The position numbers and the translations under genes are program-made. From contig OZ022501.1 of the NCBI GenBank assembly GCA_963989385.1, forward strand, positions 87,776,979 through 87,840,978: 64,000 nt of DNA. The letters run 5' to 3'. Every line of letters starts with the position of its first letter. Within the stretch, counting starts at the first letter, position 1. The DNA is from Ctena decussata (lineage: Eukaryota > Mollusca > Bivalvia > Lucinida > Lucinidae). Of this stretch, positions 1-10,561 are shown piece after piece. Under the pieces are notes generated by a model. That model worked only from the letters and a program-made list of their open reading frames with translations. It was not told the DNA's origin and did not search any database.

Positions 1-559
1 TGTTTTTGTTTTTTTTTTATTATTATTATTTTTCTTAAAACGCAAGTCTAAAGACAAAAATGTTGTTTTATCCTAGTATTCTACACTATCTTGACACAGT
101 TTACTTTGGATGCCTCTATGCTTATAAATCTTGAGACCATTGATACAGATCAGTTAAGGTCGCTGGAATCCTATGTATAGAGCACTGTAAATAAGAATCA
201 CTATCATTCGTCCAATATTTTTTACCCAATAATTTGAGCCCTTGACACTGTCGCCCAAGTTACGTCGAGAGGCGTGTGCCTCGTTGCCTGATCTATGTGT
301 CTCGTAAAATATGGGGTGGAGAAGGGGGAGCGGGGGGGGGCTTTAAGAAACAGCAACGACACGGCGTTCATACGGCTAGCCACATCGTCGAAACAAAATT
401 TATAAAACTTTGAAATTATCTATTTTGAATTAGAAATAGTATTAGGGTAATTATTTTATAATATGTGGAATGAAAAATACTTATATAAAGAAACATTTTG
501 CTTTAAAAATGTCAAAAAGTATTTACGACTTCACGCAAAAGGGCAAAGTCTCGCCGAAC
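1..559. other. Gene-free stretch
   Basis: No coding region is supported here. The first 40 bases are T-rich, and a short G-run lies near 331-340. A CpG-containing segment just before 560 could be the 5' flank of the exon that starts there, but no core promoter motif was identified. Confidence 0.4.
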
Positions 560-765
560 ATGGCGGCGGCGATGGTCCGCCAGCACAGCGGACGTCAAAT
601 ATTTAGATCTAGCGGTCGTTTGAGAGGTAACGATTACTTTACACGTCAACTTAAAGGAAAATCATTTCATCATGTTGAGGATGAAATGTGTGATTATTTC
701 TTATTCTTTGATTTTAGGAAGACATGGAAGTGGCGAAGAAAATATTCAGCTGGATTTTGGCAAAG
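560..765 (+). CDS. Possible first two exons of an unidentified gene
   Basis: An ATG at 560 (context GAACATGG) opens a 67-nt exon, 560-626, that ends at a GTAACG donor. A second 48-nt exon, 718-765, lies between a T-rich tract ending in AG and a GTGAGC donor. Both junctions are phase 1, so the reading frame joins cleanly into about 38 residues. The first 22 residues contain five Arg, Ser/Thr, Gln and no acidic residue, which is the composition of a mitochondrial targeting peptide. The second exon is rich in Gly and Glu. No further exon was recognised downstream, where the LTR retrotransposon begins at 1416. The product is not recognised; the splice model is inference from signals and phase. 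Confidence 0.35.
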
Positions 766-1415
766 GTGAGCTCTTCCTGGTTAAAGACAGATCTGATGTA
801 GGTAATCACAAACACCCTTTTCTCCAGTTTGATCAGCATATCATAGGCACATGAAGCTGCTGAAGACAACAATTGGTAGGCTTTGAGTGAGTATAAGGTT
901 GATTAACCAGAAAGGTCAAGTGATAGGCAGTGACTATTTGTCTGGTATGAACTGGAGGAATAGACTCCAAGACTAATCCTCTAGATCAGGATGAATAGCA
1001 TCTGAAGCTATTTGTCTGATACTTAACGAATAGCCAATAGCTTGTAATATTTGGAATGGCAGGGGGTTTGAATATGGGTGAAAATGATGTTTTATTAGCC
1101 GAAAATCTACAAATCTAAAACTTATTTGCTTGTCTTTCATCCAGCGCCATATTATTAGTGTAGTAGTACGGCCACTATGTGATGTGTAAATATGTATATA
1201 GGTAGATATGGAGTGTATAACTGACCAGCCTAACTGGTCTTGACCTTTTAGCCCAGTGGTTGTGTGCTTTACAGTGATTTTTTTACCCCTGCGTCCTAGA
1301 CGCATAATTTTCCCAAAGGATGCAAAATATTTCCTTGGCTGCGTTCCGGGACGCATAAAGATAGCCGATCGGTAGTCCAACTTCCGATTTCGGCTTTGTT
1401 TACAAAGCTACTTTC
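766..1415. other. Gene-free stretch left of the LTR retrotransposon
   Basis: Possible intron of the gene starting at 560. A minus-strand frame at 973-1380 has no family resemblance and ends at the retrotransposon target site, so it is not annotated. The last five bases, CTTTC at 1411-1415, are the left target-site duplicate of the LTR element. Confidence 0.4.
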
Positions 1416-1608
1416 TGTAATGTCCGTTGTGGAGATAAGACAATTAATAAACTATATTTACGATTACATATTTAATATTGATGTTTACTAAAGCAAATCT
1501 AAATACTAACTGATCATTGCATGCAGCGCGTGTACTCTACAGAAAGTAGTTCCAATTCATATTTGGCAATAAAGGCGGAGCTATGCAAATTGATGTTAAT
1601 ACATTACA
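1416..1608 (-). repeat. 3' LTR of the Gypsy element
   Basis: 193 bp, starting TG and ending CA, apparently identical to 6450-6642. On the minus strand it follows the polypurine tract at 1609-1617. The outer side carries target duplicate CTTTC. Confidence 0.93.
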
Positions 1609-2326
1609 TTTCCCCTTGACATAGATTAAATCTCTTGGGTGGTAAAAGAACAAATTATTACGAATCAGCAACTGTCACTTTAAAACATAAGTAACACATG
1701 TTAGAGTTTAATCTGTAAACAATATCTGTCAGCTAATTTCACTCAATGTGGCGGTACAGCCAGCTTGTCTCTGTTCTACTTCAACTTGTTGATAATTCAC
1801 ATTCCACAGAGTTATTCAATTACACTAGGGTGTGTATTTTCTCAATGAAATTCCATCAAAGTGCGAATGTAGGTTACTGAACTTTACAAAACGAAACGTA
1901 TTCATTTTTAAATCTAGAAAAGTATTTGAATTAATCCTGCATGCAATTTAAGAATAAAACAAAGCAAACTACACATTTTAAAACGATATAAAAGACATAT
2001 AATGAATTAAAATGTAAGCAGTTATTAATTTCTATTTCCATGTCTTTGTATGTTGTTGATAGTACAGGTCTGAAAATAAACGTCCTATTAATTTAATTAA
2101 GACATTTAGATCCGATGGTAGAAATATATGAATAGTAATCCAAATAATGAATTTTCACTATGAATTAAATCCAATTATGATCACAATATTAATCCAAGAA
2201 TTCTGAATTTATATATCCAATAGAAACACAATAATAATCCAAATGAGATTGAGAATATTTTGCTATTTCTGAGATTATGATATTATAACTATACTACACA
2301 AAACTACTTAGCACACACACTATACA
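1609..2326 (-). other. Non-coding 3' part of the retrotransposon
   Basis: About 720 bp between the end of pol and the 3' LTR. It is AT-rich, and no env-like or other ORF with recognisable features is present. It ends at the polypurine tract. Confidence 0.6.
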
Positions 2327-4687
2327 TCATTCACAGACATAATCCTTAAGGTACGCAGGTGGTCTACGGTTTCTTGTTGACCTGCGCGGCATGTCGGTGT
2401 CTTCACTGTTCTGACCATTTGTACATTCAGCATCCGGTTTCTCCTTAATTAGCAAATCCTCGGTTTCATCTGTCCCTGGCAAATCTGGGGGATTGAGGAC
2501 AGATTTGAAATGTGAAGAGTTTCTGGTAACTTCTCTGTCTTCCCTTTTAGCCGTTAACATACTCCCTTTTTTCTTGATGATTTCGTATGGCCTTGGGTCA
2601 AAAGGAGTAGTGAACTTGTTTGTTTTGTCCTGTTGCACTAGAACAGCGTCTCCATTTTGTAATTTTGAGGGTTTAGCATTTCTTCGATTGTCAGCATAGC
2701 CCTTCATTTTCTGTTTAGCTTTCTTGTCGCAAATTTTGGCTTTTGCGTGATTGTTTCTTGCCTTAGTTTTCATAGGTAAACTAGGTATTTTAATGTTAAT
2801 TGCCCTTCCGTAGAACAAAACACAAGGAGGCTGTTTTGTTGAGGGATGTACTGTCGCGCGATAATTTCTCAGAAACGCATACAAGTCCTGTCTCCAACAC
2901 GTATTTTGCGTATGAGATGCTCGAATAGCTTTACCTAGCGACCTCATGAACCGTTCACACTGAGCACTACTTTCAGGGTGTCTTGGTGTAATTTTACGAT
3001 GATGGAACCCAAGATAATCTGCAAACTGTGTAAACGAATGTGACGACATAGGCGGTCCATTGTCTGATTTTAACGTTTTCGGCACACCATATTCCGAAAA
3101 TATCTTGTCTAGTACTGGAATTACTGTCTTTGCATTAATTGAGCTCAGAATTTCGACAATAGGAAATCTTGAATATTCATCCATGAGCACCATAACATAT
3201 TTTCCGTCCGGCCATGGCCCGGAAAAGTCTAAGCTTACTTCATCAAATACATTGTCAGGCATTTTGCTCATTTGTAGAGGTTCACGTATGTGACTTGGAG
3301 TTGCAGCTAAGCATGGAATACAACTTTTGCATGTCTCCTCAACAAGTTTGTCAATATTTGGAAAATATACCTTTTCCCGAAGTAATTGCTTTGTACGTAC
3401 AATGCCTTGATGGCCTTCATGCGCAATCGAAATTACTTTGTTTTGAAGTGATTTGGGGATGACCAGTCTTGTTTCATGTAATAATAAGTCACCATGTTCA
3501 TGTTTGAATACCGTAAGTTCATTTTTACACCTTGCTAGAGTGTCAATTGTGCTGTTTTCACCATAACAGTTAGTCCAAGTTCCTGTGTTAACATTTTGAA
3601 TCACCTTTTGCAAGTCAGTGTCCTTTGAGGTTTCAAGTGCGATTTCTTTCAGAGTCATAGCTTTCGGCACATCGTGACTGACAATAAACGCAACATATTC
3701 CTCTGCTATTTTTGATGACTGACATTCTCCGGAGGATGACTTACTAGGGTGACGACTGATATAGTCACTCATGTTTAAGTGTCCCGGCTTGAAGCTTACA
3801 TCGAAATCATATGCTTGTAGCCTCAAGCGCCAACGTTCGAGTCTCATTGGAGGTTTTGATTTCGGGTTTCCGTAAATGTTTTCCAGTGCTTTTGCATCGC
3901 TGATTAATGTAAACTTGTGTCCGAACAAATAAATATGCCAGTGTTCGATAGCCCATACTATGGCCAAATTTTCTTTCTCTGTTTGGGAATAGCGTTTTTC
4001 AGTTTCTGTGAGCGACTTACTCGCGTAGCACACAACTTTTCCTTCTTGTAGCATTATTCCAGCTAAGCCAACTGGGCTAGCATCCACGATAATTTCAGTT
4101 TTGCGATTCGGATCGAAATAAGTCATGACTGTATCACTGCTTAAAGCTGACTTCAACTGATCGAATGCATCTTGTTGCACCTGACTCCACTGCCATGTTG
4201 CTTTCTTTTTCAGTAATGCACGGAGCGGTTCAGTAATGGTGGAATAATGAGCAATAAATCTAGAAACATAGTTTGTCATGGCAAGGTAGCTTCTTACCTC
4301 TGATACATTTGTGGGTGGAGGCGCATTTTTGATTACCTCGCACTTCTTAGGATCGGCGGACATCCCATTTTCCCCGAATACATATCCAAAGAACTCTAGT
4401 TTCCGTTTGTTAAACTCACATTTCCCTTTGTTTAAGGTTAAGTTTTTGTCCTGAAGCCTTTTCAACACTGCTTCTAACCGTTCATCATGTTCATTTTGAT
4501 TGCGTCCGTACACTATAATATCATCACTGATGTTGCGTACGCCTTCCAAACCTTCTAAAGCGGTACTTATTGTGTTTTGAAATATTTCTGCAGCACTGTT
4601 TATTCCAAAATTCAAGCGTTTGTATCTACGTAGTCCCACATGTGTTGTAAACGTCGTGACGTTACGTGACTTTCCTGGAGCTAACAT
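2327..4687 (-). CDS. Retrotransposon pol, second part: RT, RNase H, integrase
   Basis: A 786-residue frame carries the C-terminal two thirds of the reverse transcriptase, RNase H and integrase. The RT active-site box is NISDDIIVYG near residue 52, a variant of the usual YxDD/LDD box seen in K02A2.6-like invertebrate Gypsy elements. RNase H shows DASPVG and ISDAKALE. Integrase has the HHCC zinc module (HEGHQG...CKSC) near residues 420-457 and the acidic triad in SLDFSGPW, KSDNGPP and CERF, followed by a GPY/F-like C-terminal region. No chromodomain was seen. The ATG at 4687 is only where the frame reopens: true pol is continuous with the upstream frame, and a one-base frame change near 4714-4722 separates them. 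The domains look intact, so the break is probably a recent inactivating mutation or a sequence error. Confidence 0.92.
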   Translation of the reverse strand: MLAPGKSRNVTTFTTHVGLRRYKRLNFGINSAAEIFQNTISTALEGLEGVRNISDDIIVYGRNQNEHDERLEAVLKRLQDKNLTLNKGKCEFNKRKLEFFGYVFGENGMSADPKKCEVIKNAPPPTNVSEVRSYLAMTNYVSRFIAHYSTITEPLRALLKKKATWQWSQVQQDAFDQLKSALSSDTVMTYFDPNRKTEIIVDASPVGLAGIMLQEGKVVCYASKSLTETEKRYSQTEKENLAIVWAIEHWHIYLFGHKFTLISDAKALENIYGNPKSKPPMRLERWRLRLQAYDFDVSFKPGHLNMSDYISRHPSKSSSGECQSSKIAEEYVAFIVSHDVPKAMTLKEIALETSKDTDLQKVIQNVNTGTWTNCYGENSTIDTLARCKNELTVFKHEHGDLLLHETRLVIPKSLQNKVISIAHEGHQGIVRTKQLLREKVYFPNIDKLVEETCKSCIPCLAATPSHIREPLQMSKMPDNVFDEVSLDFSGPWPDGKYVMVLMDEYSRFPIVEILSSINAKTVIPVLDKIFSEYGVPKTLKSDNGPPMSSHSFTQFADYLGFHHRKITPRHPESSAQCERFMRSLGKAIRASHTQNTCWRQDLYAFLRNYRATVHPSTKQPPCVLFYGRAINIKIPSLPMKTKARNNHAKAKICDKKAKQKMKGYADNRRNAKPSKLQNGDAVLVQQDKTNKFTTPFDPRPYEIIKKKGSMLTAKREDREVTRNSSHFKSVLNPPDLPGTDETEDLLIKEKPDAECTNGQNSEDTDMPRRSTRNRRPPAYLKDYVCE

Positions 4688-6273
4688 AAGCTGATGGTAG
4701 CCATTTCGTAAGTCGACGTGCTAAAAACACGTGCACCATTCAAGTCTACAATGACGTCGTCAATTGTAGGAATAATATGTCGAGTGCGTTTGATTGCTTG
4801 ATTTGGCAGTCTCATGTCAACACAAATTCTGATTTCATTTGTTTTGCTTTTGGGCTTGGGCGCGACTACAATCGGCGATACCCAATCTGTTGGTCCGTCT
4901 ACACGTTCAATAATGTCCAAATCCTCGAGTCGTTGTAATTCAGTTTCAACTTGTTTGCGAAGGTGGAACGGAATTCTCCTATGCGGTTGTGTTACCGGCT
5001 GTATGTTGGGGTCAATGTATAACTCTATTTCCGTGTCTGCCATTTTTCCTATGCCACTGAAAATTTTAGAATATTTCTGGCATAAATGGTCCACCTTACT
5101 AGTTTCTAGCGACCGTATTTCTGGGATAACCTGTAGATCGACTGTTGTCATATATGAAAGCAAATTTCCACTGTTGCCTTGCGTAACATAGAAAGGTGCT
5201 GTGGTCATTTTACTTTCTGTCTCCACAGTAGCTTGAAATTTTCCCAGCAATGACACTTTTTTGTTTGCCCCATATGCATAAACTTTTGTGTCCGATTTTG
5301 AAAGGTTAGGCTGATATTTCATTGATTTGTATGTACATTCGTCTATGACATTGATAGAACTTCCAGTGTCCACTAAAACATTTATTGGATTGTCATTCAC
5401 CTTAATTTTGATTTTTGGGCGTGATGTCATAGAGTTAATATCCGATAATCCAAATAAATAACTACCAGTCTCGTTATCGCTACTACTGCTGTCACCGTGT
5501 TTATCAACATTGTGTACGGTTTTTGATTTTGTTTGTCTTTTCTTTGATCTACAAACGATCTCAAAATGGTTTTTCTTGTGACAATAATTGCAAAGTTTAC
5601 CTTCTGCTGGACATTTTGAATTTGTGTGGGGATAATCCTTTCCACAGTTTCTGCACTTAGTATTCCTGTGTTTTTCTATTTTCACAAACTGTTGTTGTTG
5701 TTTTCGCGGTTTATACCTCTTTTTGTTAACTGCATTTGTCTCGGCAGTGCTTTTTTCTATTTGTGAAGCCTGAGATTCCGAAAGTTCTAATGCTCTTGCA
5801 GCCTTGATCAGATTGTCCAGTGACAATTCTTCCCGTAAAGCCTTACGTCTCAGCCTCGTGGAACAACAACCTTGTATTATTTGAGATTTTATCTCTTTGT
5901 CATTGTCAGTGAACTCACAAGTTTCGCAAAGTTTCCTCAGTCGGGTGTGAAAAGTGTCAATTTTCTCACTTGTTTCCTGCTTCGCCTGCCTGAATTTATA
6001 TACTTCAAATTCGGTGCATTTTTTCGGCGCAAAGTAGCCATTTAATTTTTCCAGGGCCGTAGCGTAATCATCGCTAGTGTCCGGCAACGTGTCAAAGATT
6101 TCATTGACCTCCTCACCTGCATAGTGAAGGAGTAATGCACGTTTTCGCTTGTCCTCCTTTATGTCAAGTCCAACAAGTAGGTTTTCCAACCGAGCGCACC
6201 ACTTTTTCCAACGAGTGTCCACTGCAGGCTCTCGAACACTGAAGCTAGGAAATACCGGTAATCCTTGTGCCAT
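4681..6273 (-). CDS. Retrotransposon gag, protease and start of RT
   Basis: This 530-residue frame starts at an ATG 177 bp inside the 5' LTR. Residues 1-180 form a Ty3-type Gag. Two CCHC zinc knuckles follow at about C207/C210/H216/C221 (one extra spacer residue) and C228/C231/H236/C241. The retropepsin active site VDTGSS is near residues 301-306. The N-terminal RT fingers region runs from about residue 430 to the end. Gag, protease and RT share one frame, so this is a gag-pol fusion without an internal frameshift until RT is cut short near 4714. Its last residues are out of frame with RT and end at a stop that overlaps the reopening of the downstream frame by 7 bases. Confidence 0.92.
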   Translation of the reverse strand: MAQGLPVFPSFSVREPAVDTRWKKWCARLENLLVGLDIKEDKRKRALLLHYAGEEVNEIFDTLPDTSDDYATALEKLNGYFAPKKCTEFEVYKFRQAKQETSEKIDTFHTRLRKLCETCEFTDNDKEIKSQIIQGCCSTRLRRKALREELSLDNLIKAARALELSESQASQIEKSTAETNAVNKKRYKPRKQQQQFVKIEKHRNTKCRNCGKDYPHTNSKCPAEGKLCNYCHKKNHFEIVCRSKKRQTKSKTVHNVDKHGDSSSSDNETGSYLFGLSDINSMTSRPKIKIKVNDNPINVLVDTGSSINVIDECTYKSMKYQPNLSKSDTKVYAYGANKKVSLLGKFQATVETESKMTTAPFYVTQGNSGNLLSYMTTVDLQVIPEIRSLETSKVDHLCQKYSKIFSGIGKMADTEIELYIDPNIQPVTQPHRRIPFHLRKQVETELQRLEDLDIIERVDGPTDWVSPIVVAPKPKSKTNEIRICVDMRLPNQAIKRTRHIIPTIDDVIVDLNGARVFSTSTYEMATISLC

Positions 6274-6449
6274 TGTTTTAATAATGAAACATCAGTTTTA
6301 CTAATGAAACATTTAATGTCACAGATTTTAATCCAGCGAAGTTGATTAAACTTCTTAATTCCGACTTGTATGTGTTCTCTTGGAATGTTTATGTATTATT
6401 CCATGGTTTTTATCAACTAATCCATTTTACTTTTAATCCTCGTCGCCAT

Positions 6450-6642
6450 TGTAATGTCCGTTGTGGAGATAAGACAATTAATAAACTATATTTACGATTA
6501 CATATTTAATATTGATGTTTACTAAAGCAAATCTAAATACTAACTGATCATTGCATGCAGCGCGTGTACTCTACAGAAAGTAGTTCCAATTCATATTTGG
6601 CAATAAAGGCGGAGCTATGCAAATTGATGTTAATACATTACA
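6450..6642 (-). repeat. 5' LTR of the Gypsy element
   Basis: 193 bp, the partner of 1416-1608. On the minus strand it precedes the putative primer-binding site. Target duplicate CTTTC follows at 6643-6647. Confidence 0.93.
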
Positions 6643-6866
6643 CTTTCGTTTTAAGAATATAGCAACGGTGCATTAGCAGATTGTTATATTACTGGTAAAA
6701 AACAGTACCATAGTCTTTCCTACTCCTGCTAAATACCGAGGTCTACCTGTAATACCAATAATCAATAGTAGTTGTCCAGTACCGGAGGAACATAGTATTA
6801 TCGACCACGGTGATGTCTTTTACCTAAGTGCAAACTTTTATCAATACACTGGGTCAATAAGTAATC

Positions 6867-8455
6867 ATGCCTCCGAAAAACAAGAAAAAGATCAAACTTG
6901 ATTCAAAGCAGCAAACATTATTTGGTCTTTTTGGGCAAGACAAACACGCAAGGCCAGATGTTGCAGATCATGATGCGACCGATCAAACTTCCGAATCCGA
7001 AATGACAACGGATGTCTCCAAATCAAGGTTGGCCGGGAAATACCGGTGGCGGGAATTCCCAGCGGTAATTACCGGTAATTACCGTCCTGGGAAATACTCC
7101 AAATTTGGCCAAAGTGGGAAATACTGGGAAATATGAAATTTTAGAGCTGTTTTTATTAAAATATTCTATCATCTTTCGTTAAATTTAAGTTAATGGCACA
7201 TATTTGTTATCATGTATATGCATATCATGTAAATAAGGATGTAAATTCCAGGACTGGTCAGTGCCAGAGGACACTGCTTATGAAAATTGGTTGTGTCAAA
7301 GGCTATAATTTCAAAGAAAATTGCCTTTAAAATTTTTATTTATAAAAATAACAGACTGTAAAATCGCTTCTATAATCATTTAACAGTGGTGTTTCAACAC
7401 TGTATTGGTAAAAGTATGAGATCTTTTCATCAGTTGGTTCTCATACAAATGTATATACATGTACTAAACTGAGCTGCAGTTTTACTTAAAACTTTCTGCC
7501 TGGTTCAGGGGTCAGCCTAGAGTTCTCAGACAAGAAGTTTTGTGACATTTTCTGAATTGCAGGGAGAAGTTTTATTCCAAATTTTGGATTTTCCATTATG
7601 TTTTACACATTTTTACTTCTTGCTAAGCTCAAAATAGGGAGAAGACAGTCAGGTTGAGGTGACAATTTCTCCCACTTCTCCATATAGACTGAGCCTTGCT
7701 GGTTTATCACTGCTGCCATAACATTCTGCAGGCTAACTTAATCTGTTCTTAAGTTTGATCATACCAAAATTTGACAGAACCCTGTGAAGGTCTTCAAAGC
7801 TGGGCATAGATTCACAACCACTTCACAAAAAAAGAGTGTGTACCATACTCCAGTTTCTTGCATGTATCCCTGAGTTTGTCACCTGATTAATTAAACAATG
7901 ATGTGTGGTCTAAAGGTACATTGTAACCTGATGAAGTCCTGTAATGTCTTTTTTCCCAAACTATGCTTCCTATTGTAAGTAATGACCAAACACCATTGAA
8001 GGTGTGAAAATCATTTGATTGTTTTGATTCAACCACAGGTGACAATAATTATTACTGTAGGTACTTTTAATCTCAGTATGTTAAAACAAAACTTATTGAT
8101 AGACAGAGACAACTGTACATCCAGTACATGGCTCAACTCATCTTCAGACAGTTAGTATAAAAAATAATTTTATTCCATATGCAGATCTATACAATATTTC
8201 ATCTCTGCCTTTGTTTGATGTTTAGGTAAAGGGATGTTTAATTATTTTTACTTTGCATATATATAGCTATATGGCTGTTATAAAACATACTGAAAACTTT
8301 CTAGGTGGAGACCAATTTCCCAGTAATTCCCGGGAATTACCAGTATTTCCCGGGAATTACCAGTATTTCCCGTCGTCCTGGGAAATATGAGTATTTCCCG
8401 CCTTTTTGCCAACCTTGCTCCAAATCCAATACGCTGTCTGACAATGAGACAACAG
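6867..8455 (+). CDS. Small first exon split by a hAT-like insertion
   Basis: An ATG at 6867 opens a Lys-rich frame containing QQTLFGLF near residues 15-22, similar to a PCNA-binding (PIP-like) box and to N-termini of some domesticated-transposase proteins. The frame is open to 7023 and then enters a transposon. If the element and one 8-bp target copy are omitted, coding resumes exactly in frame at 8426 and runs to a donor ACAG|GTGATT after 8455, about 62 residues ending in phase 1. The junction is clean, so the exon existed before insertion. As it stands, the insert supplies stops. Product unidentified; no further exons were found. Similarity to transposase N-termini is an impression, not a search result. 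Confidence 0.45.
7024..8417. mobile_element. Non-autonomous hAT-like DNA transposon
   Basis: The element is 1,394 bp. Its ends are a perfect 10-bp inverted repeat, CAAGGTTGGC...GCCAACCTTG, continuing into inverted blocks of GGGAAATA/ACCGG/GGGAATTCCC motifs at 7035-7135 and 8315-8405. It is flanked by a perfect 8-bp duplication, CTCCAAAT, at 7016-7023 and 8418-8425. An 8-bp duplication with a CA..TG border is the hAT signature. No transposase frame is present. It sits inside an exon. Confidence 0.85.
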
Positions 8456-8670
8456 GTGATTTATTTTATTCCTGTGACCACAGGAGCTTGACGTTGGTTA
8501 TTTTTTACTTATAGGGCTTGTCCTTTGAAGCCCTTTAAGTTTGGGATGCAGAGAAAATATTGCATTTGCATCCCAGTAAAGATGCAAACCCTTGAGCTTG
8601 GGATGCAAAGATTTTAGGTCTTGTGAGTCCTGGAACTCAAAGAAGGAGATTTGTAAAAAAAATCACTGAT

Positions 8671-8693
8671 NNNNNNNNNNNNNNNNNNNNNNN
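8671..8693. other. Assembly gap (23 N)
   Basis: A run of 23 undetermined bases; flanking sequence shows no gene. Confidence 1.
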
Positions 8694-9368
8694 TTTTTCA
8701 GGGATTCCCACTTAAGTTTCTCCAGAATGCCATACAAAAATTCTCACAAGGTATGACTATTTTACTCTGATTATCAAACTTGTACATTGTACCTTCTGGC
8801 TTTTGCATACAATTCCAGTTCCTGGATTTGTTCGTATTTGTTTTGTAACCTTCCCGCGGCTGAGGAACTCTCTACGGCGCGAATTCAGGTCCATTTTCAA
8901 TGTCGACTTTGTGTTAGCTTCAGATGTAAGCTTCATGCACTCCCTATGAAAGTGCTTATACTGTTGGAAAAGAAGATTCTTACTAAAAGTCTTTTGATAG
9001 CTCATAATTTGAAAAATAGTCACCAAAGTCAAAGTGAAAATAACGTGGATCGGAGAAACGAAGGGGCTATTCCGCCGGCGGCCGTGTCAGTAAAAAATTT
9101 GGGAGTGACTATCGGCACGACCGTCTTGCGGACTTTGGGGGTAAAAAGGGTAACCGAACTGAACCGAACCGAACCACCGGATTATACCGGACGGAGCTTA
9201 CGGAAATTTCCGGTACGTAAATTCACCGGATCGAACCGGATCGGTCCAAATCACCGGATCGGACCGGATCGGACCCGAATTTTACCATTTGTATTTTCTT
9301 TGGCTTTTTTAAAATGTTTATATTTTAGATAAGAGAGTGTATCCAACATAGTATATGACAGTATGAGT

Positions 9369-9708
9369 TGAAAGTGGACCTCTCCTGTTCCTGGTATACA
9401 TCAATGACCTGCCCTCAAGAGTTTCTTCTTCAGTACGACTCTTCGCAGATGACTGTCTGCTGTACAGAGTTATACGAGACCAGAAAGATGCAGAGTCACT
9501 ACAGAGAGATCTAAATCATCTACAGGAATGGGAAAGAGATTGGTAGATGGTATTTAACCCAGACAAGTGTGAACACATCCAGATCATCAACAAGCGAAAT
9601 GTCATACCAACCTCTTACAGCATTCATGGACAGACCTTGAAAGAAACGTCAAAAGCAAAGTACCTAGGAGTCACCATAGACAGTAAACTGTCATGGAACA
9701 GCCATATT
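9369..9708 (+). pseudogene. LINE reverse transcriptase fragment, first half
   Basis: Translation gives the core of a non-LTR reverse transcriptase: a GPLLFLVYINDLP segment, then LFADDCLLY (the FADD catalytic box) and further on KYLGVTIDSKLSWNSH. One in-frame stop lies near 9546. The 5' part of the element is missing, as is usual for truncated LINEs. The frame stops at 9708, where a 3.5-kb insertion begins, and resumes near 13245. The organisation resembles jockey/CR1/L2-type LINEs of molluscs; the clade was not determined. Confidence 0.8.
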
Positions 9709-9859
9709 CTGTTCTGTTGTAGAATTTCTGCCAAAGTTGGCACACCTCCAGTCTGCTGGAGTAATCGCTGACTCACGGTTAAAATGGTTTTATATCCACC
9801 ACCGTATTTACTCTTTAGTCAGTCTCTATATACAGTTTATAAGCTAAAATAGTCTAAAA

Positions 9860-10470
9860 TCATTGGCATTAGTGACCACTCTGTTGTGACCTGGATAATC
9901 TCTGTTTATTTTGTTTCTTAGTCTTTTTCTTGTTTGGAGGGATTAGCAATAGTCTCTTGTATCGTTCACAATGTAAAGCATGACAAAGCCTTCTACCGTG
10001 GAATTCTGCAGTCTTTAGTATATGATGGTTATGTTTATGGGTGGTTTTAGCATAAGCACTACAGTCTATGATTAATTGAAGCAGACTACTATGGTTGTCT
10101 ACAGGCAGACTAGCACTAACATGCTGAATAGTTTCTAGTATAGGTTCTCTGATGTCGCTCAAGGCGGTACAATTCAAAAGGAAATGTTCAATGGTTTCGT
10201 CACCGTTGTTACACAGTAGACAAGTTGGATTTATCTGGTTCTGGTTAAACGAAGCTCGATTGGTTTGCAGTATGTATGTACCCGTGACCAGGGTACTTTC
10301 GTGCCAATACGAGGAATCTCCCGTGCGTTACCAAAAGTTTGTATAACAGGATGTCGACGCCCATGTCTGTAATCCTCTACTGGCAGATATTTCAGACTAG
10401 GGTATAGTGATGCTTTCCAACGTATCAACTCTATCCAATACCGGTCGACCTGCTTGTTAACCATTTTCTT
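9860..10470 (-). pseudogene. Antisense LINE C-terminal fragment
   Basis: Two overlapping minus-strand frames (10231-10464 and 9869-10177) read like the C-terminus of a non-LTR retrotransposon ORF2. A WKASLYPSLKYL region is followed, after a frame change near 10290, by a cysteine-containing segment ending NCTALSDIREPILE, the tail commonly seen after RT in molluscan LINEs. Broken by at least one frameshift; no RT core remains. Confidence 0.6.
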
Positions 10471-10561
10471 CCACGACTGTTTGCTGGGTGGGTTTTTGCG
10501 GTGATGACTCTATGATGGCCCCGACCTAAAGCTATATATTTTAGTTGGTTGGGACCGGAGC

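Larger units (their letters stand above)
1416..6642 (-). mobile_element. Full-length Ty3/Gypsy-type LTR retrotransposon
   Basis: The element is 5,227 bp and lies on the minus strand. Direct LTRs of 193 bp (1416-1608 and 6450-6642) start TGTAATG and end CATTACA, a 7-bp inverted terminal repeat. They look identical by eye. It is flanked by a perfect 5-bp target duplication, CTTTC, at 1411-1415 and 6643-6647. Next to the 3' LTR a purine tract (AAGGGGAAA on the minus strand, 1609-1617) fits a polypurine tract. Next to the 5' LTR the minus strand reads TGGCGACGAGG (6438-6448), a plausible primer-binding site; the tRNA was not identified. The gene order gag, protease, RT, RNase H, integrase is that of Ty3/Gypsy (Metaviridae-type) elements, and no env frame was seen. 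Apparent LTR identity implies a recent insertion. Confidence 0.93.

Noticed and set aside
973..1380. 135-codon minus-strand frame beside the LTR element
   Set aside because: Low-complexity composition, no recognisable domain, no splice support.
8787..9332. 181-codon plus-strand frame
   Set aside because: It runs into the CCGGATCGG inverted end; no conserved features and a competing minus-strand frame.
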